Assembly (NCBI GenBank): GCA_963661945.1
Contig: CAVLDP010000006.1
Location: 1 to 64,000, forward strand
From: CAVLDP01 sp963661945
Lineage (GTDB): Bacteria > Bacillota > Clostridia > Lachnospirales > Lachnospiraceae
DNA length: 64,000 nt
Reading direction: 5' to 3'
Shown: positions 35,114-42,886 of the stretch, one piece after another
How positions within the stretch are numbered: the first letter of the stretch is position 1
Layout of the letters: each line of letters begins with the position of its first letter
Position numbers and translations under genes: made by a program
Notes under the pieces: generated by a model
Databases searched by the model: none
What the model saw: the letters and a program-made list of their open reading frames with translations, nothing else
What the model was told of the DNA's origin: nothing

Positions 35114-35141
35114 AAGCTCGACCCCATTAGGAGTCGAGCTT
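35114..35141 (-). terminator. Terminator of the efp operon, overlapping the last gene's stop
   Basis: AAGCTCGAC (35114-35122) pairs with GTCGAGCTT (35133-35141), followed on the minus strand by TTTTTTACG. The first arm encodes the last residues (KKLDS) of the 35127-35339 product. Confidence 0.85.
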
Positions 35142-35339
35142 CTTCATAATCTCATCTAATATCTCAGATGGAATCGTACCATCCTGATACAAGTCAACAA
35201 TTGTGCAATCCGAACCGAGAAGCGCTGTTACATCAAGCCAGGTTCCCCTGGCAAATTCTGCATCGAATAACTCGAAGACCTCGCGATTACGAAGTAGCAC
35301 AGATAGTGGCATCTGACGATAATCCATAGAATCATCCAT
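35127..35339 (-). CDS. Unrecognised 70-residue protein coupled to efp
   Basis: The product reads MDDSMDYRQMPLSVLLRNRE and continues with EVFELFDAEFARGTWLDVTA and TIVDLYQDGTIPSEILDEIM, an acidic, mostly helical small protein. Its ATG follows the efp stop by two bases (TAAGAATG), with no strong ribosome site, so translation probably depends on efp. I do not recognise a family with certainty. The terminator hairpin overlaps its 3' end, supporting it as the true last gene of the unit. Confidence 0.7.
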   Translation of the reverse strand: MDDSMDYRQMPLSVLLRNREVFELFDAEFARGTWLDVTALLGSDCTIVDLYQDGTIPSEILDEIMKKLDS

Positions 35340-35341
35340 TC

Positions 35342-35899
35342 TTATACTCTAGATAAGTACTCACCTGTTCTAGTGTCAATCTTGATTACATCATCCTGAT
35401 TTACAAAGAGTGGTACATAAACAGTAGCGCCTGTCTCAACAACAGCTGGCTTGGTAGCACCTGTAGCTGTATCGCCCTTGAAACCTGGCTCTGTATCTGT
35501 AATCTGAAGCTCTACGAAGAGTGGTGGCTCTACAGCGAATACGTTGCCCTTGTATGAGCAAACCTTAACCACTTCATTCTCCTTAACAAACTTCAGGGAA
35601 TCGCCGATATCATCAGCATTCAGAGAAATCTGCTCATATGTCTCAACATCCATAAAGTTAAACATATCACCATCAGCATAGAGATATGTCATATCCTTAC
35701 GATCGATATGTGCCTGAGGGAACTTCTCTGTTGGACGGAAAGAAGTCTCAACAACACCACCATTTACAATATCCTTAAGCTTAGTACGAACGAAAGCTGC
35801 GCCCTTACCAGGCTTTACATGCTGAAATTCGATAATCTGGCAAACCTTGCCATCATATTCGATTGTTACACCATTTCTGAAATCTCCAGCAGAAACCAT
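35342..35899 (-). CDS. efp: Translation elongation factor P
   Basis: A 185-residue, three-domain tRNA mimic that relieves ribosome stalling at polyproline stretches. Seen: VSAGDFRNGVTIEYDGKV, the domain I loop QHVKPGKGAAFVRTKLKDI with the modifiable Lys (KPGKG), and the C-terminal signature VFVNQDDVIKIDTRTGEYLSRV in the form PLFVNQDDVIKIDTRTGEY. AGGAGG lies upstream of the start, and a clear promoter lies further up. Confidence 0.97.
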   Translation of the reverse strand: MVSAGDFRNGVTIEYDGKVCQIIEFQHVKPGKGAAFVRTKLKDIVNGGVVETSFRPTEKFPQAHIDRKDMTYLYADGDMFNFMDVETYEQISLNADDIGDSLKFVKENEVVKVCSYKGNVFAVEPPLFVELQITDTEPGFKGDTATGATKPAVVETGATVYVPLFVNQDDVIKIDTRTGEYLSRV

Positions 35900-35964
35900 A
35901 GTATTATCCTCCTAAAATTCAAATCCGTATCCATCAAGCCTGACAGATACACACATATGTAGAT

Positions 35965-35993
35965 ATTATATAGAATACGCTCTATTATTTCAA
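35965..35993 (-). promoter_or_regulatory. Sigma-A promoter of efp
   Basis: On the minus strand TTGAAA (35988-35993), 17 bases, TATAAT (35965-35970). The -35 overlaps the end of rpiB. Confidence 0.75.
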
Positions 35994-36434
35994 GTTTGCC
36001 ATCTCAATTTCGTGAATCATGTCAATGCGTTCCTGATGACGACCACCAAGGAAGGAGGCTTCAAGATAAGCCTTTACAATATCCTTAGCCTCTTCTAGCC
36101 CAACAATTCTGGCTCCAAAGGCGATAATATTCGCATTGTTATGTTCCTTCACAAGTCTTGCTGTAGTCGGCTCAGAGCAAACTGCTGCACGAATTCCCGG
36201 AACTTTATTTGCAGCAATGGAAATGCCAACACCAGTACCGCAAATCAGAATACCGCAGTCGAATTCAGAAGACGCCACAGCACGTGCAACCTTCTCTCCA
36301 TATTCTGGATAATTACAGGATTCATTACTGTCCGTTCCAAAATTTGTAACCTCATGTCCCAGACTCTCTACATAAGATACAATCTCCTGCTTCATCTCTA
36401 CTGCAGCATGATCATTTCCAATTGCAATCTTCAT
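35985..36434 (-). CDS. rpiB: Ribose 5-phosphate isomerase B
   Basis: A 149-residue isomerase of the RpiB/LacAB family, interconverting ribose 5-phosphate and ribulose 5-phosphate. MKIAIGNDHAAVEMKQEIV, CGTGVGISIAANKVPGIRAA (catalytic Cys) and HNNANIIAFGARIVG are present. The start at 36434 has AGAGGA seven bases upstream; a longer frame adds 12 codons without such a site. RpiB works with Rpe (44 kb) in the pentose phosphate pathway. Confidence 0.95.
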   Translation of the reverse strand: MKIAIGNDHAAVEMKQEIVSYVESLGHEVTNFGTDSNESCNYPEYGEKVARAVASSEFDCGILICGTGVGISIAANKVPGIRAAVCSEPTTARLVKEHNNANIIAFGARIVGLEEAKDIVKAYLEASFLGGRHQERIDMIHEIEMANLK

Positions 36435-36507
36435 ATCATATTCCTCTCTAATAGGCAAAAACGCCGTCAACCATTATAGCACGATGTCCTCTTCTTGCAA
36501 AGAAAAA

Positions 36508-36525
36508 GACCTGCCGAAGCAGGTC
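36508..36525 (-). terminator. Terminator of the sigma-28-linked 130-residue gene
   Basis: GACCTGC (36508-36514), loop CGAA, GCAGGTC (36519-36525), followed on the minus strand by TTTTTC. It lies 12 bases after the stop. Confidence 0.85.
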
Positions 36526-36536
36526 ATAAATTCAAA

Positions 36537-36929
36537 CTATAATGTAAAATCTTCAGCCATCATACGCTGACTGGACTCATTAGCAGATACAATCTGTGAA
36601 ATGGAATCGCCAACAAAGTACTGATATTGCTGAATCGCTTGATCCTTCTGCATATCTGAGATTGCCTTCTCCACATCGAGCGAACGAAGGTCTGACTCCG
36701 TTCCCTTCATCTCGAAGGTCTCAAGTGGATCATAGCGCATCGCATAATCATATGCACTATAGGTCTGATTTGCTCTGGCAGAATCTATATCAGCCTGAGT
36801 CAGTGAGACACTCGTCTCATCCTGATGCTGAGCAATCAGATCTGTATTCACATCATATTCAGTTGAAACGCTGCTTATCTGTGATAAGCGGCTATAGTCC
36901 ATATATGGACGAATCCCTGAAATATTCAT
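36537..36929 (-). CDS. Unrecognised 130-residue protein of the sigma-28 (motility) regulon
   Basis: The product starts MNISGIRPYMDYSRLSQISS, is rich in Ser, Gln, Asp and Tyr, has no signal peptide or membrane span, and ends with DVEKAISDMQKDQAIQQYQY and a helical tail ending MMAEDFTL. This N-terminal 'NISG' start, lack of Cys and heptad-like Gln/Ile pattern are like those of small flagellar rod/hook-associated or filament-accessory proteins, but I cannot name a family. The best sigma-28 promoter of the window (36975-37001) is directly upstream and a terminator directly downstream, so it is a single-gene motility unit. Confidence 0.75.
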   Translation of the reverse strand: MNISGIRPYMDYSRLSQISSVSTEYDVNTDLIAQHQDETSVSLTQADIDSARANQTYSAYDYAMRYDPLETFEMKGTESDLRSLDVEKAISDMQKDQAIQQYQYFVGDSISQIVSANESSQRMMAEDFTL

Positions 36930-36974
36930 TAAAAAGAAACTCCTACATGCGTCTAATGTCCTCTGACACCTTAT

Positions 36975-37001
36975 ATATCGGCCGATTCCAAGAAAACTTT
37001 A
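36975..37001 (-). promoter_or_regulatory. Sigma-28 (SigD/FliA-type) promoter of the 130-residue gene
   Basis: On the minus strand TAAA (36998-37001), exactly 15 bases, GCCGATAT (36975-36982): a full match to the consensus TAAA-N15-GCCGATAT, with the extra C before TAAA. The start codon is about 45 bases downstream. Confidence 0.85.
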
Positions 37002-37006
37002 GGGAA

Positions 37007-37459
37007 TTATTTGTCTAACATTTTCTTGAGCTCGTTCATAAATGTATTTACATCTTTGAATTCACGATATACGGATGCAAAACGAACATAGGCAACTGCA
37101 TCTAAATCCTTGATCTTGTCCATGACAATCTCTCCGATATAATCGCTAGGAATTTCCTTCTCTTCACGGCTAAAAAGCTCTGTCTCTACCTCGTCAATCA
37201 ATCTGGTAATCTGAGCAGCCGATACCGGTCTCTTATGGCATGCACGAAGCACACCTGCCTCAATCTTGGCCCGGTCATATTGTTCACGATTGTTGTCCTT
37301 CTTAATAATAATAAGAGGTATCGTCTCTACCTTCTCATATGTGGTAAATCTCTTGCCACATTCATCACACATCCTGCGTCGACGAATTGATGTATTATCA
37401 TCTGCCGGTCTAGAATCAATAACTCTGGTATTATCACTACTACAAAATGGACACTTCAT
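37007..37459 (-). CDS. nrdR: Transcriptional repressor NrdR
   Basis: A 150-residue zinc and ATP/dATP-binding repressor of ribonucleotide reductase genes. The N-terminal zinc ribbon starts MKCPFCSSDNTRVIDSR and closes with RRMCDECGKRFTTYEKVE; the ATP-cone follows (IIKKDNNREQYDRAKIEAGV). Length is typical. No nrd genes are near. The promoter region carries a palindrome (37502-37517) shared with the FIST gene promoter. Confidence 0.96.
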   Translation of the reverse strand: MKCPFCSSDNTRVIDSRPADDNTSIRRRRMCDECGKRFTTYEKVETIPLIIIKKDNNREQYDRAKIEAGVLRACHKRPVSAAQITRLIDEVETELFSREEKEIPSDYIGEIVMDKIKDLDAVAYVRFASVYREFKDVNTFMNELKKMLDK

Positions 37460-37501
37460 CAGATACTCCCCCTGCTGTGTAAACCACCCTATGTTCTAAA
37501 A

Positions 37502-37517
37502 TGTGCATTATCACACA
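37502..37517. promoter_or_regulatory. Palindromic operator candidate at the nrdR promoter
   Basis: TGTGCATTATCACACA, followed by TA. It lies just downstream of a possible minus-strand -10 TATACT (37527-37532), thus at the transcription start. It matches the motif at 40839-40854 at 15 of 16 positions. Confidence 0.5.
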
Positions 37518-37551
37518 TATGAGTAAAGTATACCTATTTCCATAAAAAAAA

Positions 37552-37585
37552 GCAAGAAAGCACACAAAATATTGTGCCTTCTTGC
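37552..37585 (-). terminator. Terminator of the FIST-MCP-ychF operon
   Basis: GCAAGAAAGCACA (37552-37564) pairs with TGTGCCTTCTTGC (37573-37585) with one mismatch, followed on the minus strand by eight T. It lies 18 bases beyond ychF. Confidence 0.9.
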
Positions 37586-37602
37586 CAAAAAACATACTAC
37601 AA

Positions 37603-38727
37603 CTATACATTGAATAAGAATTCGATAATATCGCCGTCCTTCACCACGTAATCCTTACCTTCTGCACGGTATAGGCCACGTGCCTTCACCTCTGACATCT
37701 TACCGCCGCATTCCATTAATGCATCAAATGAGCATACCTGTGCACGAATAAATCCTCTCTCAAAATCAGAGTGAATCTTACCAGCTGCCTGAGGAGCCTT
37801 GGTACCATTCGTAATTGTCCATGCACGGCATTCCTTCTTGCCATCTGTAAGGTAAGAAATAAGTCCAAGCAAAGCATAGCTGGCCTTAATCAAGCGATTC
37901 AGGCCTGACTCAGCAATTCCTAAGTCCTCCATGAACATTGCCTTCTCCTCATCATCGAGTTCTGCAAGTTCTTCCTCAGTCTTAGCGCAAATTGGAATCA
38001 CCTCTGCCCCTTCGATCTCGGCACGCTTCTTCACAATCTGATAGTACTTATTTCCATCCGGGCTTGCCACGCCTTCATCATCCATATTGCAGGCATAGAT
38101 GATTGGCTTCTTCGACAGAAGTCCCATTTCCTTCAATGCGAGCTGCACTTCATCATCCTCTGGGAAATCAAAGGTACGAGCTGACTGGCCTGCAGCGAGA
38201 TGGTCCACCAGTGGCTGCAGGAAAGCAACCTCAGCCTTAGCCTCCTTGTTGCCAGACTTTGCAAGCTTCTCGAACTTGTTCAGACGATTCTGCGCCATCT
38301 CAAGGTCTGACATAATAAGTTCCAAATCAATGCATTCAATATCTCCATCTGGATCAACAGGAACCGGTTTCGTAGCATCTTCCACTACATGAGTAATATT
38401 ATCATCATCAAAGCAACGAACCACATGTACAATTGCATCGCATTCTCTGATATGTCCCAAGAACTTATTACCAAGTCCGGCACCCTTCGATGCTCCCTTT
38501 ACAAGGCCTGCAATATCTGTAAATTCAACTGTTGCTGGAGTCTTCTTGTCCGGCTCCCAGATCTCACAAAGCTTATCCAGTCTCTCATCTGGAACAGCTA
38601 CAATTCCTGTATTTGGTTCAATGGTACAGAAAGGATAATTCGCCGCCTGCGCATTGGCTGTACCTGTGATTGCATTGAATAATGTTGACTTACCGACATT
38701 TGGAAGTCCTACAATTCCGAGTTTCAT
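37603..38727 (-). CDS. ychF: Redox-regulated ATPase YchF (Obg family)
   Basis: A 374-residue P-loop protein of the OLA1/YchF subfamily that binds ATP rather than GTP and associates with ribosomes. Seen: MKLGIVGLPNVGKSTLFNAI, FTDIAGLVKGASKGAGLGN, the NMDDEG replacing the NKxD guanine motif, and the C-terminal TGS domain with AGKIHSDFERGFIRAQV. Fourteen bases downstream of the chemoreceptor gene. Confidence 0.97.
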   Translation of the reverse strand: MKLGIVGLPNVGKSTLFNAITGTANAQAANYPFCTIEPNTGIVAVPDERLDKLCEIWEPDKKTPATVEFTDIAGLVKGASKGAGLGNKFLGHIRECDAIVHVVRCFDDDNITHVVEDATKPVPVDPDGDIECIDLELIMSDLEMAQNRLNKFEKLAKSGNKEAKAEVAFLQPLVDHLAAGQSARTFDFPEDDEVQLALKEMGLLSKKPIIYACNMDDEGVASPDGNKYYQIVKKRAEIEGAEVIPICAKTEEELAELDDEEKAMFMEDLGIAESGLNRLIKASYALLGLISYLTDGKKECRAWTITNGTKAPQAAGKIHSDFERGFIRAQVCSFDALMECGGKMSEVKARGLYRAEGKDYVVKDGDIIEFLFNV

Positions 38728-38741
38728 TCTATCTATCTCCT

Positions 38742-39704
38742 CTAGTGATCAATTCTAGTAAGTGGTTCAATCTGCTCGAGAACATTATTCATATCCTCAA
38801 ACATAAAGCCCTTCTTCGTAATCTTAGCCTTCATATCCTCAATATCGCTATCTACGCGAGCGAAGTAGTTCACAGAATCTGCGATATTATTAGAAATGGC
38901 ATCCATAGACTTCTGGCAGGAATCAAAGACCTCTGTCATCTGCTGGCTCTGAGATGTAACACTCTCAGCGACATCCTTGATTCCGGATACCGTCTCCTGG
39001 GTCTCCACAATCTTCTCATGAGATTCTTCCATGGCAACCTTGGTATTCTCAATAGAGGTAACCAGACGGCTATTGTTATTATCAAGCTTCTCCATACTCT
39101 CACGAATCGAAGTAACAACTCCCTGGATTTCCTTGGCCAGGTCATTGACAGAATCTGCAACTACTGCAAATCCTCGTCCGCTCTCACCTGCTCTTGCTGC
39201 CTCAATCGATGCATTAAGGGCAAGCAAATTGGTCTGACTTGCGAAGCCACTAATCAATTCTACCTTCTCACGAATCTCATCGAAGCTCTGCTGGAACTGG
39301 CCAAACACTGCCTGCACATCTTCGATTGTCTTAAACACATCGCTACTACTCTCATCTACAGCTTCGATTCCTGCATAGGTGCGATCTGCTGTCTGAACGA
39401 GTTCATTTACAATACCATCAAATGCCTCTGTGATTTCCTCTACTTGCTTGAATTCACCGCTGAATTCTGCAACAGAGTCCTGAATATTCTGGTATTTCTC
39501 CTCAACACCACTAAAGGAATCACGAATCGTCTCAATACCGCTGATTGTAACCTTCTCCTCGCTCTGAAGCTTGACCTTCTGATCTGTAAGGTAACGACCA
39601 GCTTCCTTGATTGCCTTCATCTGGTTCTCAACAAGTTCTCTATTATCCTGTGCCTTCACAGCCTCTACTTCAACTGCAGTTTCCTTCTTGCTAAAAAGTC
39701 CCAT
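38742..39704 (-). CDS. Soluble methyl-accepting chemotaxis-type protein, no sensor or membrane domain
   Basis: A 320-residue helical protein made almost only of the receptor signalling hairpin. The tip (~150-195) reads FASQTNLLALNASIEAARAG then ESGRGFAVVADSVNDLAKEI. In usual receptors the last part is VVADEVRxLA; here Glu and Arg are Ser185 and Asn187, which may alter contact with CheA/CheW. There are no membrane segments, HAMP or recognisable ligand domain, so it is cytoplasmic. It is 11 bases downstream of a FIST-domain sensor gene, which likely supplies the input. A GGGGG site precedes the start. Confidence 0.9.
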   Translation of the reverse strand: MGLFSKKETAVEVEAVKAQDNRELVENQMKAIKEAGRYLTDQKVKLQSEEKVTISGIETIRDSFSGVEEKYQNIQDSVAEFSGEFKQVEEITEAFDGIVNELVQTADRTYAGIEAVDESSSDVFKTIEDVQAVFGQFQQSFDEIREKVELISGFASQTNLLALNASIEAARAGESGRGFAVVADSVNDLAKEIQGVVTSIRESMEKLDNNNSRLVTSIENTKVAMEESHEKIVETQETVSGIKDVAESVTSQSQQMTEVFDSCQKSMDAISNNIADSVNYFARVDSDIEDMKAKITKKGFMFEDMNNVLEQIEPLTRIDH

Positions 39705-39715
39705 GTCAATCCCCC

Positions 39716-40810
39716 TTACTCAAATACCACTGCAACCATGGTCTGATTTACATGCTGCTTGCCACATTGTTCGCCACCACCGACGATACCAACATGTGGG
39801 CCAAGATCTGCCATACTGCCAAGGAAAGAGGTCAGATATCCACGATCCTCGAAAAGCAAGTGGCGATAAATACAGTTCACTGAGAAAACAAAGGAAATCT
39901 TCCTGTTATCAGACTTCATCTGATTTCTGGTCTCTCTGCCCTTCTCTTCATAATCAACAAGCTGCATAACGCTAATGGTATCATTCTCGTTAATCTTCTT
40001 GTAATTAATGAGGGAATTGTTCGTACCAACACCATAAGGAGATGCAATATAGATCTCATCGCCAATCACGCGTCCCAGTGGATTGGTCAACACATTGGTA
40101 GCAATCTCTCCCTTTGATACTCCTGCATCCTCACAATATACATCTGCAGCTGGTCTTCCATCCAAAGTGAGGACTTCCTTATTGGCCAGATTAACAGAGG
40201 TTGCAATATGAGGCTTTGCCCCTTCGAGTGGCTTAAAGATAAGCTCTGAATATACCTTGGCCTTACCTGATGTGTTCTTGATAATAGCATAAGCACAGGC
40301 ATCGCTATAGAGCTCTCCATCTACCATAGCATAGCTTGTTGCGCCATCTGGAATACCGAAAATGGTACCACCTGCCAGGGTAATACCTGCTCTCTCAAGT
40401 GCTACATTCATAGTTGTAACAAGTCGCTCTTCGTCATTCGTACAGAACTCCAGACAAACCGTATCCTCCTTGCCTGGACGAACCTTACGAATCTTGTCTT
40501 CCAGAGAAGGAATATCTGCAAGAGGAACTGTAGACAGGTTACGAATCACACCAACCTCTGCAACTGCATCCTGACCAAATCCAATAAGAATCAGTCGTGA
40601 ATCCGAAGATTCTGACTTGTAATAGGTCGTAGAGCTAGTTCCAATAAGTGGAACATCCTGAAACTGTTCCTTAATCATCTTAGAAGCCTCTTCTAGATGC
40701 TTATAGGAAGATAATAGAATGAGTAGCTTAGGATTTGTAATCTTAGCAACCGCCTCAGCAACCGCTTCTCTAACATCGCTCTTAGAGGATGTACCTATCA
40801 TAACCTGCAT
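39716..40810 (-). CDS. FIST N/C-domain sensory protein
   Basis: A 364-residue protein of the FIST family, a small-ligand sensor domain (amino acids are suspected ligands in the family) found with signalling proteins. The FIST_N part covers ~25-215 (LLILLSSYKHLEEASKMIKE; PLIGTSSTTYY; GIPDGATSYAMVDGELYSD) and FIST_C ~220-360, ending with FGSMADLGPHVGIVGGGEQ-like SFLGSMADLGPHVGIVGGGE. No output domain is attached, and no signal peptide, so it is cytosolic and probably acts through the chemoreceptor encoded 11 bases downstream. A palindrome shared with nrdR lies in its promoter region. Confidence 0.85.
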   Translation of the reverse strand: MQVMIGTSSKSDVREAVAEAVAKITNPKLLILLSSYKHLEEASKMIKEQFQDVPLIGTSSTTYYKSESSDSRLILIGFGQDAVAEVGVIRNLSTVPLADIPSLEDKIRKVRPGKEDTVCLEFCTNDEERLVTTMNVALERAGITLAGGTIFGIPDGATSYAMVDGELYSDACAYAIIKNTSGKAKVYSELIFKPLEGAKPHIATSVNLANKEVLTLDGRPAADVYCEDAGVSKGEIATNVLTNPLGRVIGDEIYIASPYGVGTNNSLINYKKINENDTISVMQLVDYEEKGRETRNQMKSDNRKISFVFSVNCIYRHLLFEDRGYLTSFLGSMADLGPHVGIVGGGEQCGKQHVNQTMVAVVFE

Positions 40811-40838
40811 AGAATTTCTCCTTATTTATATGAAAATT

Positions 40839-40854
40839 TGTGCATAATCACACA
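40839..40854. promoter_or_regulatory. Palindromic operator candidate at the FIST-MCP promoter
   Basis: TGTGCATAATCACACA, followed by TA; 15 of 16 identical to the nrdR site. It lies a few bases downstream of a possible minus-strand -10 (TAAGAT, 40860-40865) with TTGTAA 17 bases above that. Confidence 0.5.
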
Positions 40855-40882
40855 TAATTATCTTAGCATTTGCAAATAGGAA

Positions 40883-41713
40883 TTACAATGAAATATCAGA
40901 ATCCGACAGGGTCTCATTCATGCTGCCTGTCCGGTAGCCCTTCAGATCAAGCGATACATAAGAGAAGCCAATATCCTTAAGCTTCTCATAGATATCAAGT
41001 CTCAGATTCTCTTCCATAAATCGAGCAAAATCCTCCGGCAGAATCTCAATTCTTGCCAGATCATCATGAATTCGAACTCTCATCTGTCGAAAGCCCATGT
41101 CATATAGAAGCTGTTCAGCCTGATCAACTCTTCGAAGCTTGTCCACAGTAATCGGATCCCCATAAGGAAATCTGGATGCCAGGCAGGCAAAGGATGGCTT
41201 ATTCCAGGTTGGAATATGAAAATGCTCTGACAGAAGACGAATTTCTTCCTTGGAGAACAAATTCTCACGAAGAGGGCTCTTCACGCCAAGCTCTGCAACC
41301 GCCTGAAGTCCTGGTCTGTAATCCCCATTATCATCTAAATTGGAGCCTTCTACAATCTCAGCCATCCCCTGCTCTGTTGCCACACGTCTTATGGTAGTAA
41401 AGACTTCATGTTTACAGAAGTAGCATCGATTAACCGGATTCTCCGCAAAGCCTGGGATCGCCATTTCATCAATGTCCACAAGGAACTGCCGAACCCCAAA
41501 TCTCTTGGCATAATCCTCTGCTTCTGACCTCTCTCTAACTGGAAAGGATGGCGATATTGCTGTAACTGCAATAGCCTGATCACCTAGAGCTTCATGTGCT
41601 GCAAATAGCAAAAATGTAGAATCTACGCCACCAGAAAAGGCAACCGCTACACTGCCAAGACTTCTAAGATAGTCCTTAAGATTCTCATATTTTTCTAATA
41701 ATTCTTCTGTCAT
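40883..41713 (-). CDS. larE: ATP-dependent sacrificial sulfur transferase LarE-type
   Basis: A 276-residue PP-loop ATPase. The N-terminal SGGVDSTFL loop adenylates a nicotinic-acid mononucleotide derivative in known LarE, which donates sulfur for the nickel-pincer cofactor of lactate racemase. Cysteines at 97 and 100 (NRCYFCKHE) and 177 (KPSFACLASRFPYG) match the three-cysteine pattern that in some LarE proteins could hold an iron-sulfur cluster, as opposed to giving up a cysteine sulfur. larA, larB and larC are not adjacent. It abuts cobO with no gap and ends the murE-larE run. Confidence 0.88.
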   Translation of the reverse strand: MTEELLEKYENLKDYLRSLGSVAVAFSGGVDSTFLLFAAHEALGDQAIAVTAISPSFPVRERSEAEDYAKRFGVRQFLVDIDEMAIPGFAENPVNRCYFCKHEVFTTIRRVATEQGMAEIVEGSNLDDNGDYRPGLQAVAELGVKSPLRENLFSKEEIRLLSEHFHIPTWNKPSFACLASRFPYGDPITVDKLRRVDQAEQLLYDMGFRQMRVRIHDDLARIEILPEDFARFMEENLRLDIYEKLKDIGFSYVSLDLKGYRTGSMNETLSDSDISL

Positions 41714-42235
41714 CTAATATTCTATTCCCTTCTCTGCAGAAATTCCCTGATCAAACGGATGCTTGACCTTCTTCATCTCAGTCACATAATCTGCCAAAGA
41801 CTGCAGTTCTTCGGAAGGATTTCTCCCTGTCAGCACTACGTGAAGTCTCTCTGGCCTTGTTCGAAGGAAGGCAAGGAGCTCTTCTTCCTCAATAAAGCCA
41901 AGATTACAAGCATCAATGACCTCATCTAGGATAAGCAGGCCATAGTCCTCAGAGATCACAAGCTTCTTAATTTCCTCAAAATACTTGTGATATGCCAAAA
42001 TGGCTTCTGATCGAACCTGGTCCGTCATCTGAAATGAAAAACCAAAGCTCTTCTTCAGATTATAGACAGACACACCACCCATAGCATTAAGTGTCTTAAT
42101 CTCAGAAGAGCTTCCATCCTTTAGAAATTGTGTAAATAAAACCTTGCCATCATTTCCAGCGAAGCGAACGGAAAGACCAATCGCCGCTGTTGTCTTCCCT
42201 TTGCCATTTCCGACATAAACATGAACCATTCCCAT
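41714..42235 (-). CDS. cobO: Cob(I)yrinic acid a,c-diamide / cobalamin adenosyltransferase (CobO type)
   Basis: A 173-residue ATP:corrinoid adenosyltransferase of the BtuR/CobO family. The P-loop VGNGKGKTTAAIGLSVR and the LILDEVIDACNLGF plus VLTGRNPSEEL motifs are diagnostic. It makes coenzyme B12 forms from cobalt(I) corrinoids. The start is supported by AGGTGA seven bases upstream. No other cobalamin genes are adjacent; it may serve salvage. Confidence 0.93.
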   Translation of the reverse strand: MGMVHVYVGNGKGKTTAAIGLSVRFAGNDGKVLFTQFLKDGSSSEIKTLNAMGGVSVYNLKKSFGFSFQMTDQVRSEAILAYHKYFEEIKKLVISEDYGLLILDEVIDACNLGFIEEEELLAFLRTRPERLHVVLTGRNPSEELQSLADYVTEMKKVKHPFDQGISAEKGIEY

Positions 42236-42246
42236 AGACCAATCAC

Positions 42247-42855
42247 CTATCCGAGCAGTTCGCGAATCTTGGAAGATACCACATCAAATGCTACATCATT
42301 CATACCGGAATTGATCACGATATCTGCCTTGGCGCGAGTTGGCTCTACATAAATATAATGCATAGGCTTCACCGTAGTCAGATACTGACTCACGATTCCC
42401 TCTAAATCTCTGCCTCGTTCATTCACATCACGAATTACACGACGCAGGATTCTCTCGTCCGCATCTGCTTCGACATAAATCTTGATATCCATCTGATCGC
42501 GAAGTCTCTCATCCGTAAGAACCAAAATTCCTTCAAGAAGAATGACTGGCTTTGGCTCTACCCTTACGGTTTCAGAAGATCTCGTATGCATGGTGTAGTC
42601 ATATACCGGACAATCGATAGCGTGTCCCGAGCGAAGAAGCTTCAGGTGTTCTACCAGAAGATCCGTCTCTAGGGCATCCGGATGATCATAATTCTGAAGT
42701 TTACGCGTCTCAAGCGGAATATCATCCTGAGCCTTGTAATAATTGTCATGATAAATCACTGCCACATCTGTTCCGAATTCGTCCCGTATTCTATTGGTAA
42801 ATGTGGACTTGCCAGAACCTGTTCCGCCTGCAATTCCGATGATAATTGAATCCAT
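42247..42855 (-). CDS. udk: Uridine/cytidine kinase
   Basis: A ~202-residue kinase for pyrimidine salvage (uridine or cytidine to UMP/CMP). GIAGGTGSGKSTFTNRI is the P-loop, VIYHDNYYKAQDDIP and YDHPDALETDLLVEHL are substrate-side motifs, and VRRVIRDVNERGRDLEGIVSQYL-type RRVIRDVNERGRDLEG completes the lid. The ATG at 42855 has GAGGA six bases upstream; a TTG two codons earlier is unlikely. Confidence 0.96.
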   Translation of the reverse strand: MDSIIIGIAGGTGSGKSTFTNRIRDEFGTDVAVIYHDNYYKAQDDIPLETRKLQNYDHPDALETDLLVEHLKLLRSGHAIDCPVYDYTMHTRSSETVRVEPKPVILLEGILVLTDERLRDQMDIKIYVEADADERILRRVIRDVNERGRDLEGIVSQYLTTVKPMHYIYVEPTRAKADIVINSGMNDVAFDVVSSKIRELLG

Positions 42856-42886
42856 TTCCAATCCTCGCTTATATAATAATTCTCTA

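Noticed and set aside
37502..37517. NrdR box at nrdR
   Set aside because: The palindrome does not fit the NrdR-box pattern and no paired second box is present three helix turns away.
38682..39746. A 354-codon open frame on the plus strand
   Set aside because: It lies antisense to the chemoreceptor gene, has no ribosome site or recognisable motif, and its Leu/Cys/Ile-rich product is typical of the shadow of biased codons.
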